NCBI GenBank assembly: GCA_963621145.1
Contig: CAVFDI010000007.1
Span: 1-45,852, forward strand
Source of the DNA: W0P28-013 sp963621145
GTDB taxonomy: Bacteria > Bacteroidota > Bacteroidia > Bacteroidales > Paludibacteraceae
Length of the DNA stretch: 45,852 nt
Reading direction: 5' to 3'
Below the pieces are notes generated by a model. The model had not been told where the DNA came from. It made no database searches and saw only the letters and a list, made by a program, of their open reading frames with translations. Positions 8,216 to 14,051 of the stretch are shown here, piece by piece. Positions within the stretch are counted from its first letter, which is position 1; each line of letters begins with the position of its first letter. The position numbers and the translations under genes are program-made.

Positions 8216-8255
8216 GTTGAAGTGTTGAAGCGTTGAAGTGTTGAAGTGTTGAAGT
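8216..8255 (+). repeat. Family D tandem array, five 8-bp units GTTGAAGT
   Basis: Five consecutive units of GTTGAAGT, the second ending in C, abut the composite palindromic element that starts at 8256. They read outward from the 5' end of the thioredoxin gene. Confidence 0.9.
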
Positions 8256-8338
8256 GTAGGGACGAATGATTATTCGCCCATTTTTTTCGGATTACAAATC
8301 CTAAAAATACAGCAAGCGCGGGATTGCAAATCCCGCGC
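8256..8338 (+). repeat. Composite palindromic element, copy 1
   Basis: The element starts with GTAGGGACG and a hairpin (about 8259-8279, T-rich tail). It then has a GGATT-ACA-AATCC hairpin (8289-8301), an AATACAGC spacer and a strong hairpin GCGCGGGATT-GCA-AATCCCGCGC (8316-8338). The same arrangement recurs at 27603-27688. The region 8143-8442 holds no gene: only the thioredoxin promoter, the D array and this element. Confidence 0.85.
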
Positions 8339-8393
8339 GACCATTCCATAGCAAGCTGCAAAAACATAACGCACCTGCCCTTCAACAACAACA

Positions 8394-8421
8394 GTAGGGA
8401 CGCGGCGCGCCACGTCCCTAC
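8394..8421. repeat. Palindrome GTAGGGACG...CGTCCCTAC
   Basis: A 9-bp inverted repeat with a 10-nt GC-rich loop begins with the same GTAGGGACG as the composite element. On the minus strand it lies 22 nt after the stop of the DUF6567 lipoprotein gene and could help end its transcript, though no T-run follows. Confidence 0.75.
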
Positions 8422-8442
8422 AATCTTTATGTCACAATCCTA

Positions 8443-9231
8443 CTAAAATCTAGAGTATTTTATAAATATCTGGGCTTGTTTTTCGACGCTTTTGCTATGC
8501 AATACTTCCGATTTAAGCGCCTTAATGTAAACCAAATCCCCTGTCAACAAAAAATTATCCACACGAGCCAAATCACCCTCCTGATGATTTGAAAGCATAA
8601 ACTGTCTTACCGACTCGTATATTTTGAAAAAATTTAGATTTGTCTTTGCATAAATTTCTTTTACCGCCTCATAATTCGCCTTATAATTAGCAGAGGGTGC
8701 ACTTGCTTCTTTTGACTTTTGAATCTTATTATTTTCGACATCAGAATGATTTTCTTCAGGATTTTCACTCAAGTTACCTGAATGATCTTCATATACCACA
8801 GACGATTCTACAACACTAGAATGGGACGGCTTAACTCCTTCAGGCAAGAATTCGATAACTGTACCAGAAACGACTATTGCCTGCTCATACTTTGGAGCGA
8901 ACAAAATAGTCCAAAAGTTTTCACTTTTGCGCTGAATCTGTTCCATCGTAACATTGATAATAGTCTGAGCACCAGTTAATTTTGCTTTTTTTACCAATGC
9001 TGCATACGCACTCTCTTTCATTTGATTAGCATCAAATTTCATTGTGTGTTTATTTGTGTACACACAAGTTATGCTCAATTGTTTTACTACCTGAAAATTC
9101 GCTTGCGAAAGCACTACTTGCGTTTGACTAAGATTTACATTTTGCGAATTGCTTACATAATAACCTGCAGAACAACCAGTTAAACCAATTGTTACAATAG
9201 CAAGTAACGAGTACATCAAATGTTTTTTCAT
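8443..9231 (-). CDS. DUF6567-type lipoprotein with C-terminal extension
   Basis: The 262-aa lipoprotein has a signal peptide ending in the lipobox LTGC (Cys ~20). Residues ~35-135 match the DUF6567 pattern of Bacteroidota lipoproteins: QTQVVLSQANFQVV, an AYAALVKKAKLTGAQTIINV core and VVSGTVIEF at the end. A further ~130 residues follow: a Ser/Glu/Asn-rich linker (~140-175), then a helical-looking domain I do not recognise. The start was placed at the ATG giving MKKHLMYS; the upstream frame adds ten residues with no signal-peptide logic. Function is unknown. It has higher AT content than its neighbours and no close operon partner. Confidence 0.8.
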   Translation of the reverse strand: MKKHLMYSLLAIVTIGLTGCSAGYYVSNSQNVNLSQTQVVLSQANFQVVKQLSITCVYTNKHTMKFDANQMKESAYAALVKKAKLTGAQTIINVTMEQIQRKSENFWTILFAPKYEQAIVVSGTVIEFLPEGVKPSHSSVVESSVVYEDHSGNLSENPEENHSDVENNKIQKSKEASAPSANYKANYEAVKEIYAKTNLNFFKIYESVRQFMLSNHQEGDLARVDNFLLTGDLVYIKALKSEVLHSKSVEKQAQIFIKYSRF

Positions 9232-9329
9232 TTGTTTTTCCCTGATTTGTGTCGGGCGCAACTTTTTTTTGCGATGGACACTCGCATATTAGGTTATTTT
9301 ACGGCACCTGTCCACAATGCTATTAGATT

Positions 9330-9364
9330 ACACAAAAAAACGCGGATTTCTGTTAGTAAATCCG
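9330..9364 (-). terminator. Terminator of the rod-shaped ncRNA candidate
   Basis: On the minus strand a 7-bp stem CGGATTT / AAATCCG (8-nt loop) is followed by CG and seven T residues. Confidence 0.75.
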
Positions 9365-9540
9365 TGTTCTGTGGTTGTAGGAAACCTAAATCATCGAAGA
9401 AACCTGCAGAAACCCACGCGTGTATATTCACAACTTGGCACACCGAAGCATGCAAGCGTAAGGAATACACCCATGAGCACCTGCTAAAGTCTTGCATCGA
9501 ATGATTTGTCGAAACTTCCTACATTTCAGAACATCGAACT
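9334..9540 (-). ncRNA. Rod-shaped structured RNA candidate (6S RNA-like architecture)
   Basis: This part of the 496-nt stretch 9232-9727 has no convincing protein gene but folds into one long hairpin. Nested pairings (plus coordinates): 9365-9371 with 9527-9533 (7 bp), 9376-9383 with 9516-9523 (8 bp), 9388-9397 with 9497-9507 (10 bp, one bulge), GTGTAT/ATACAC inside that, and an apical stem closed by a C(UUCG)G tetraloop at 9443-9448. The tetraloop and several G-U pairs exist only on the minus strand, which fixes the RNA strand. A T7 terminator follows at about 9336. Length (~200 nt) and asymmetric internal loops recall 6S RNA, but I cannot match a consensus and see no clear -7 box. The rest, 9565-9727, shows nothing I can name. 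Confidence 0.55.
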
Positions 9541-9727
9541 GCAAGCGTTAGCAAACGCTTTTTGTATGTCAACAAAACCCAACCCTGCCACTTTCTAGGA
9601 ACCACCGCTGTGCTCCATCAGACGAAAGTTTTCGCGTGGGTTTTGCGCTGTGCCGTTAGTTTTTGTCGTCCGTTGGCACATTCAGACGCTCATCTTTTCC
9701 AATAAAAGTTCCAAAAAAAGGCAATTT

Positions 9728-10108
9728 TTACCGTCTTTTCTTCTCTTTGGCCTCGATGCTGAGGGTGGCATGTGGCACGGCGCGCAGGCGCTCTTTTGGA
9801 ATAAGTTTGCCCGTCTCGCGGCAGATGCCGTAAGTCTTGTTTTGAATGCGCACCAATGCTGCCTGCAGGTGTTGAATAAACTCCATTTGGCGCTGCGCCA
9901 ACCGCCCGCACTCCTCTTTCGAAAGCGTGGTTGCGCCCTCTTCCAAAGTCTTGAACGTGGGCGACGTGTCGGTAACATCGTTGCCATCGGAATTGTTTAC
10001 AAACGCGCTGTATTCGGCATACTGCTGCAGTGCCTTGTCCAGCTTCTCCTGAATCAGCACGCGGAACTCTTCAAGCTCCTCGTCGGAATATCTCAATTTT
10101 TCTGCCAT
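9728..10108 (-). CDS. DksA/TraR family protein lacking the zinc-finger cysteines
   Basis: The 126-aa protein has the DksA/TraR layout: an N-terminal coiled-coil region (residues ~5-85, rich in Glu/Leu/Gln) and a C-terminal zinc-finger-like module YGICRETGKLIPKERLRAVP near 94-113. Only one of the four zinc Cys remains in the module, a state common in Bacteroidota homologues, so the fold is probably held without zinc. DksA-type proteins bind the RNA polymerase secondary channel and modulate initiation; that role is inferred here. It follows mlaF by about 168 nt that include -7-like boxes, so it is probably a separate unit. Confidence 0.88.
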   Translation of the reverse strand: MAEKLRYSDEELEEFRVLIQEKLDKALQQYAEYSAFVNNSDGNDVTDTSPTFKTLEEGATTLSKEECGRLAQRQMEFIQHLQAALVRIQNKTYGICRETGKLIPKERLRAVPHATLSIEAKEKKRR

Positions 10109-10204
10109 AGTGGTAAAGATATTTTAAATTTGACTAGATTATCGGTAACAAAAAAAATTCTGCGTTCTTTCCAACCTCTAAACTCTAACCTCTAAACTAA
10201 TTCT

Positions 10205-10213
10205 GCAAAATTA
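10205..10213 (-). promoter_or_regulatory. -7 box candidate upstream of the dksA-like gene
   Basis: TAATTTTGC on the minus strand lies 96 nt before the start. A second match, TAACTTTGC, is at 10248-10256. Neither has a convincing -33 element. Confidence 0.4.
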
Positions 10214-10276
10214 CACACATTTCGCAATATATCAGTAAAAAACTGTTGCAAAGTTATCAACAAACGGAAAAATCCG

Positions 10277-11041
10277 TCATTTTTCGTTCATCACCGATTT
10301 CACTTTTTTGAAAAGATTTGAGGCAAAGACAAAGTTGTGCAGCGTTTCGTTTTCGGCGGTGAATATGTCGTCTTTCGAGCCAGTCCACGCTATTTCGCCT
10401 TTGCTTATCAGCACAATGTTTGCACCAATTTCCATTATGGAGTTCATGTCGTGCGTGTTCACAATGGTGGTGATGTTGTATTCGTGCGTGATGTCTTCAA
10501 TCAGTCGATCGATTACAAGCGAGGTTACGGGGTCGAGGCCCGAGTTTGGTTCGTCGCAGAACAGGTATTTCGGGTTCAAAGCGATGGCGCGTGCAATGGC
10601 CACACGTTTTTGCATGCCACCCGATATTTCAGATGGCGCCAAATTGTAGGCATTTGGGTTCAAATCGACGCGTTCCAAGCAGAATTTGGCGCGTTTTTCC
10701 ATTTCGATGCGAGTCATAGGCGAAAACATTTCGAGCGGGAACATCACATTTTCGAGTACCGACAGCGAATCGAACAGCGCCGAGCCTTGAAAAAGCATGC
10801 CAACCTCGCGGCGCAAGAGTTTTACCTCTTTCATGGTCATTTGCGCAAGATTGCGCCCATCGTAAAGCACTTCGCCCGAGTCGATGCGGAAAAGTCCGAT
10901 GATGCTCTTCATCAGCACCGTTTTGCCAGAGCCGCTCTGTCCGATGATTTGGTTAACTTGTCCGTGCATGAAAGTGGCGCTGATGTCGCGCAACACCTGC
11001 TTGCCATCGAACGATTTATTTAGGTGGTTTACTTGAATCAT
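10277..11041 (-). CDS. mlaF: ABC transporter ATP-binding protein, MlaF type
   Basis: The 254-aa ATPase powers the MlaE permease in phospholipid transport between the membranes. It shows Walker A GQSGSGKTVL (~38-47), a Q-loop region, the signature SGGMQKR (~140), Walker B YLFCDEPNSGLD (~158-170) and the H-loop NTHDMNS. The GGMQKR signature is typical of the Mkl/MlaF subfamily. It follows mlaE after ~105 bp that contain repeat arrays, so the pair is probably one operon. MlaD is not directly adjacent, and MlaB and MlaC are not seen. Confidence 0.93.
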   Translation of the reverse strand: MIQVNHLNKSFDGKQVLRDISATFMHGQVNQIIGQSGSGKTVLMKSIIGLFRIDSGEVLYDGRNLAQMTMKEVKLLRREVGMLFQGSALFDSLSVLENVMFPLEMFSPMTRIEMEKRAKFCLERVDLNPNAYNLAPSEISGGMQKRVAIARAIALNPKYLFCDEPNSGLDPVTSLVIDRLIEDITHEYNITTIVNTHDMNSIMEIGANIVLISKGEIAWTGSKDDIFTAENETLHNFVFASNLFKKVKSVMNEK

Positions 11042-11054
11042 TTTTTTTTGAGAT

Positions 11055-11072
11055 AATTTCTAGATTTCTAAT
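11055..11072 (+). repeat. ATTTCTAGATTTCTA array upstream of mlaF
   Basis: Two ATTTCTA(GA) units lie close to the mlaF start, in the same outward polarity as the longer version at 12029-12058 beyond the mlaE 5' end. Confidence 0.5.
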
Positions 11073-11104
11073 AAAAAAATCTACAGTCGGTTATGGTTTC
11101 CGAA

Positions 11105-11142
11105 AATCTGAAATTTGAAATTTGAAATTTGAAATTCAAAAT
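11105..11142 (-). repeat. Family B array after mlaE
   Basis: Four GAAATTT units on the plus strand; outward from the mlaE stop (minus strand) they read CAAATTTCAAATTTC. The far end carries the CCGAAAATCTGAAATTTG junction. Confidence 0.85.
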
Positions 11143-11146
11143 CTAA

Positions 11147-11887
11147 CTAGTTGAGCATCAATTGCGTTATTACAATATCGGCGAGCAACATGATGATGCT
11201 GCTCTTGACCACGGCATTGGTGCTGGCGTGACCCACTTCGAGCGCGCCGCCGTAGGCATAATAGCCGTAGTACGATGCCACCGAGGCGATGATGAAGCCA
11301 AAGATGACCGATTTCACAATGCTGTAGGTGAAATAGAACGGAATGAAGGCGTATTGCAGGCCGTAGACAAAATCGTCCATCGTTATCATGTCGGTGAAAC
11401 GCGCCACGCCCACGCCGCCCAGCAGACCAATGACCACACAGAGCGTTGCCAGCACTGGCATGAAAACTACCAAGCCGATTATTTTGGGCAAAATAAGATA
11501 GTTGGCCGAATTCACTCCCATAATTTCGAGCGCATCAATCTGTTCCGACACGCGCATGGAGCCAATTTCGGAGGCGATGTTAGAACCGACTTTTCCTGCC
11601 AACAGCAGACACATGATGGTACTCGAAAATTCGAGCAGATAGGTGTCGCGCAGCATCAGACCTGTGGTGTAGCGCGGCAAAAGCGGATTTTCGGTGTTCA
11701 AAACCACCTGCATGGTCATGATCACGCCCATGAAAACCGAGATGATGAGAATGAGGAAAATGGAGTCGTAACCCAATTTGATAATCTCTTTGGGCAGTTG
11801 CCGCCAAAACATTTTCCAGTTGTCGGGTCGCGAAAAAGTGCGCCGCATCAGCAGCACATAGCGCCCAATCGATTCAAGTCCTTTCAT
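11147..11887 (-). CDS. mlaE: ABC transporter permease, MlaE family
   Basis: This 246-aa inner-membrane permease of the Mla lipid transporter has five to six hydrophobic segments and the diagnostic MlaE stretch AGKVGSNIASEIGSMRVSEQIDALEIMGVN (~105-135), which includes the coupling helix that contacts MlaF. The C-terminal helices follow GLQYAFIPFYFTYSIVKSVIFGF. The start at 11887 (MKGLESIGRYV) is preferred over an upstream in-frame ATG because a -7 box lies at 11912-11920. It is upstream of mlaF in the same direction. A family A array lies beyond the promoter. Confidence 0.94.
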   Translation of the reverse strand: MKGLESIGRYVLLMRRTFSRPDNWKMFWRQLPKEIIKLGYDSIFLILIISVFMGVIMTMQVVLNTENPLLPRYTTGLMLRDTYLLEFSSTIMCLLLAGKVGSNIASEIGSMRVSEQIDALEIMGVNSANYLILPKIIGLVVFMPVLATLCVVIGLLGGVGVARFTDMITMDDFVYGLQYAFIPFYFTYSIVKSVIFGFIIASVASYYGYYAYGGALEVGHASTNAVVKSSIIMLLADIVITQLMLN

Positions 11888-11911
11888 AATGCTATGAAAC
11901 AAAAGATTTTC

Positions 11912-11920
11912 GCAAAGATA
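11912..11920 (-). promoter_or_regulatory. -7 box for the mlaE-mlaF operon
   Basis: TATCTTTGC on the minus strand lies 24 nt before the mlaE start; no clear -33 TTG is seen. Confidence 0.65.
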
Positions 11921-11946
11921 CAATTTTTTGTTGGACTATAGAAATA

Positions 11947-12013
11947 ATTAGGAATTAGGAGTGAGGAGTTAGGAGTGAGGAATGAGGAGTTAGAAGTGAG
12001 AAGTTAGGAGTGG
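11947..12013 (+). repeat. Family A array beyond the mlaE promoter
   Basis: This is the longest family A array: about ten imperfect units of AGGAGTGAGGAGTT, outward from the mlaE 5' end. It is followed at 12029-12058 by ATTTCTGATTTCTAG units and then the assembly gap. Confidence 0.85.
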
Positions 12014-12070
12014 AAAGGAAAATTCCTAATTTCTGATTTCTAGATTTCTGATTTCTGGTTGGCGGTAGAA

Positions 12071-12117
12071 NNNNNNNNNNNNNNNNNNNNNNNNNNNNNN
12101 NNNNNNNNNNNNNNNNN
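12071..12117. other. Assembly gap (47 N)
   Basis: A run of unknown bases follows the repeats at 11947-12058. Reading frames that cross it cannot be trusted. Confidence 0.99.
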
Positions 12118-12155
12118 ATTCGATGATTAAAAAAAAGCCGCATCGCCATTTGTTG

Positions 12156-12292
12156 AGAAAAATTCCTAAAAAAATAGGATTTGGGGAGTCGATAGTCTTT
12201 GTAATCTGCCATACCCGAAGGCGCAGCCCGCCATTGAACAACCAACTTTTCCCGTTTAAAAAATAAATTGTAGAATTTTCCAATCTCAGTGC
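12156..12292 (-). ncRNA. Candidate small transcript with promoter, UUCG hairpin and terminator
   Basis: The stretch 11888-12381 has no recognisable protein gene. On the minus strand a promoter (12299-12332) precedes about 137 nt ending in a TCCTA/TAGGA hairpin (12164-12179) with a T5 tail. Inside is a hairpin with stem CTGC/GCAG and a GCC(UUCG)GGT cap. A 22-codon frame also runs through it (MAGCAFGYGRLQ...), starting from the ATG of ATGGCGGGC, so the unit could be a small RNA or encode a tiny peptide. I recognise no known family. Confidence 0.4.
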
Positions 12293-12298
12293 GACACG

Positions 12299-12332
12299 GC
12301 AAAATTATGTTAGAATAAAGAGTAAAGACAAA
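12299..12332 (-). promoter_or_regulatory. Promoter of the small transcript candidate
   Basis: On the minus strand TTTG (12329-12332) is followed after 21 bp by TAATTTTGC (12299-12307), a good Bacteroidota -33/-7 match. Confidence 0.55.
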
Positions 12333-12381
12333 AGAACAAAGACCTTGTCGTTACGTTTCTAACAAATTGTGTTTCAGTGTT

Positions 12382-12516
12382 TTATTTCAAATTTTTAGAC
12401 TGACTCGACGCCGTTGCGTTGCCAGTTTTGCGCGGATATTTCGACCGACCTTTGAGCCAAGCGGCTTTTTTTGCCTCGTACTCTTCGTAATGTTTTTCAA
12501 GATAATTGTCGGCCAT
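12382..12516 (-). CDS. Small basic protein of 44 aa
   Basis: The short frame begins MADNYLEKHYEEYEAKKAAW and continues with a basic region (LKGRSKYPRKTGN) and a Ser-rich end. Tiny proteins starting MADNYLE...YEEY..KKAAW are familiar to me as conserved unnamed genes in Bacteroidota; I cannot give a function. Support for reality: the start follows a promoter with both -33 TTTG and -7 TACTTTTGC, and the composition is charged and helical rather than random. It is divergent from dgt. Confidence 0.75.
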   Translation of the reverse strand: MADNYLEKHYEEYEAKKAAWLKGRSKYPRKTGNATASSQSKNLK

Positions 12517-12533
12517 AGCGCAATAATTTCAGC

Positions 12534-12565
12534 GCAAAAGTACAACTTTTTCGCCAAAACACAAA
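12534..12565 (-). promoter_or_regulatory. Promoter of the 44-aa protein gene
   Basis: On the minus strand TTTG (12562-12565), 19 bp, then TACTTTTGC (12534-12542), ending 17 nt before the ATG. Confidence 0.75.
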
Positions 12566-12573
12566 TAATTTCG

Positions 12574-12582
12574 TAATTTTGC
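12574..12582 (+). promoter_or_regulatory. -7 box candidate for dgt
   Basis: TAATTTTGC on the plus strand lies about 98 nt before the dgt start, in a divergent arrangement with the 44-aa gene promoter. Confidence 0.5.
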
Positions 12583-12651
12583 GGAAAAATTAGATTAAAG
12601 AGCAAAGAGTAAGGAATAAAAACTTGTTACTGCGATTGGTCGCGGATAAAC

Positions 12652-12675
12652 ACTCCTAATTCCTAACTCCTAACT
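12652..12675 (-). repeat. Family A array upstream of dgt
   Basis: CTCCTAATTCCTAACTCCTAACT lies a few bases before the ATG; outward from the gene (minus strand) it reads GTTAGGAGTTAGGAATTAG. Confidence 0.85.
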
Positions 12676-12680
12676 GAAAA

Positions 12681-14012
12681 ATGATGACTTGGGAACAACT
12701 ACTTTCGACAAAGCGTTTCGGCATGGAGCGCTACCACGATGCGCGGCACGACGACCGTTCGGAGTTTCAGCGCGATTTCGACCGACTAATTTTTTCGGCA
12801 CCTTTCCGCCGACTGCAAAATAAGACGCAAGTTTTTCCGCTACCAGGAAGCGTTTTTGTGCATAACCGCCTGACACACAGTCTTGAAGTGTCGTGCGTGG
12901 GCCGTTCTATTGCCATGCGTGTGGCCAAAATGCTGCACGAACGCCATGCCGATTTGCCGCCTCACATCGACGAAATTGGCGCCATAGTGGCTGCGGCTTG
13001 CTTGGCTCACGACCTTGGAAATCCGCCATTCGGACACTCTGGCGAAAAGGCCATTGGCACATTTTTCTCGGAAGAAAAAGGCGGACAACTGAAAGACAAG
13101 ATAACGCCAGCGCAGTGGGCCGACCTCACACATTTCGAGGGCAACGCCAACACATTTCGTCTGCTCACACACCAGTTCGAAGGACGCAGAGAAGGCGGTT
13201 TTGTGTTGACATACAGCACATTAGCATCGATTGTAAAATATCCGTACGAGTCGCAGTGGGCCGACGAGCGCAAGATGAAATTCGGATTTTTTCAGGACGA
13301 CCGCGAGGCGTACGAGCGCATTGCTACGGCTCTTGGCATTGAGCGCGATCCGCAAAATCCGAATCGCTATGCGCGCCACCCGCTGGTCTATTTGGTGGAG
13401 GCTGCCGACGACATCTGCTACGAGATAATGGACATTGAAGACGCTTTCAAACTGCGGCTACTCACGCTCGACGAAACCAAAGCGCTACTATTCAAGTTTT
13501 TGCCCGAAACAAAACGCCAGCGTGCCGAAGAGGAGATTTTCCCGATGGTGAGCGATATCAACGAACAGATTGCCTACCTGCGTTCGTCGGCCATGGGAAT
13601 GCTGATAGAGGCTGCTGCCAACACTTTTGTGGAACACGAAGAGGAGATTTTGCGCGGCACTTTCACAAAATCGATTATCGACCACATAGCCGAACCGCTG
13701 CGACAAGCATACGCTAATTGCGCCAAAGTATCTGCCACAAAAATCTACAAATCGCAATTGGTTGTAGATGTCGAATTGGCTGGCTATCGCATTATTTCGG
13801 AACTGCTCGACGACACCATTCGTGCGGCGTTCAATCCAGAAAAACTCTATTCAAAACAGTTGCTCAACCGCATTCCGTCGCAATATGCCATGCACGCCGA
13901 AAACACCTACGAGCGCATTATGGCGGTGCTCGACTACATTTCGGGCATGACCGATGTATATGCGCTCGACCTCTATCGCAAAATTAACGGAATGAGTTTG
14001 CCGACGCTGTAA
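12681..14012 (+). CDS. dgt: Deoxyguanosinetriphosphate triphosphohydrolase family protein
   Basis: Dgt-type enzymes cleave dNTPs (classically dGTP) to the nucleoside and tripolyphosphate. The 443-aa protein has the HD-domain metal ligands: His in NRLTHSLEVS (~62), the His-Asp pair in LAHDLGNPPFGHSGE (~112-113), and a distal Asp in VEAADDICYEIMDIED (~240). FRRLQNKTQVFPL near the N-terminus is also typical. Two ATGs stand in tandem at 12681 and 12684. It is monocistronic as far as can be seen and convergent with the histidine kinase. The dNTP preference cannot be told from sequence. Confidence 0.94.
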   Translation: MMTWEQLLSTKRFGMERYHDARHDDRSEFQRDFDRLIFSAPFRRLQNKTQVFPLPGSVFVHNRLTHSLEVSCVGRSIAMRVAKMLHERHADLPPHIDEIGAIVAAACLAHDLGNPPFGHSGEKAIGTFFSEEKGGQLKDKITPAQWADLTHFEGNANTFRLLTHQFEGRREGGFVLTYSTLASIVKYPYESQWADERKMKFGFFQDDREAYERIATALGIERDPQNPNRYARHPLVYLVEAADDICYEIMDIEDAFKLRLLTLDETKALLFKFLPETKRQRAEEEIFPMVSDINEQIAYLRSSAMGMLIEAAANTFVEHEEEILRGTFTKSIIDHIAEPLRQAYANCAKVSATKIYKSQLVVDVELAGYRIISELLDDTIRAAFNPEKLYSKQLLNRIPSQYAMHAENTYERIMAVLDYISGMTDVYALDLYRKINGMSLPTL

Positions 14013-14051
14013 AAAAAAGCGCCCTAGGAAAAATTTCTATTGGTAAACTGA

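Noticed and set aside
9220..9504. 94-codon plus-strand frame over the ncRNA candidate
   Set aside because: It has no protein-like pattern and overlaps nested complementary segments that indicate RNA structure.
9543..9563. Plus-strand terminator-like hairpin suggesting the ncRNA is on the plus strand
   Set aside because: The UUCG tetraloop and the G-U pairs work only on the minus strand, where a T7 terminator is also present.
11947..12013. Telomere-like TTAGG repeats
   Set aside because: The units are irregular, occur at many internal gene edges and show no chromosome-end context.
11955..12302. Minus-strand frames crossing the N gap
   Set aside because: They depend on unknown bases and translate repeat DNA; the small-transcript interpretation fits better.
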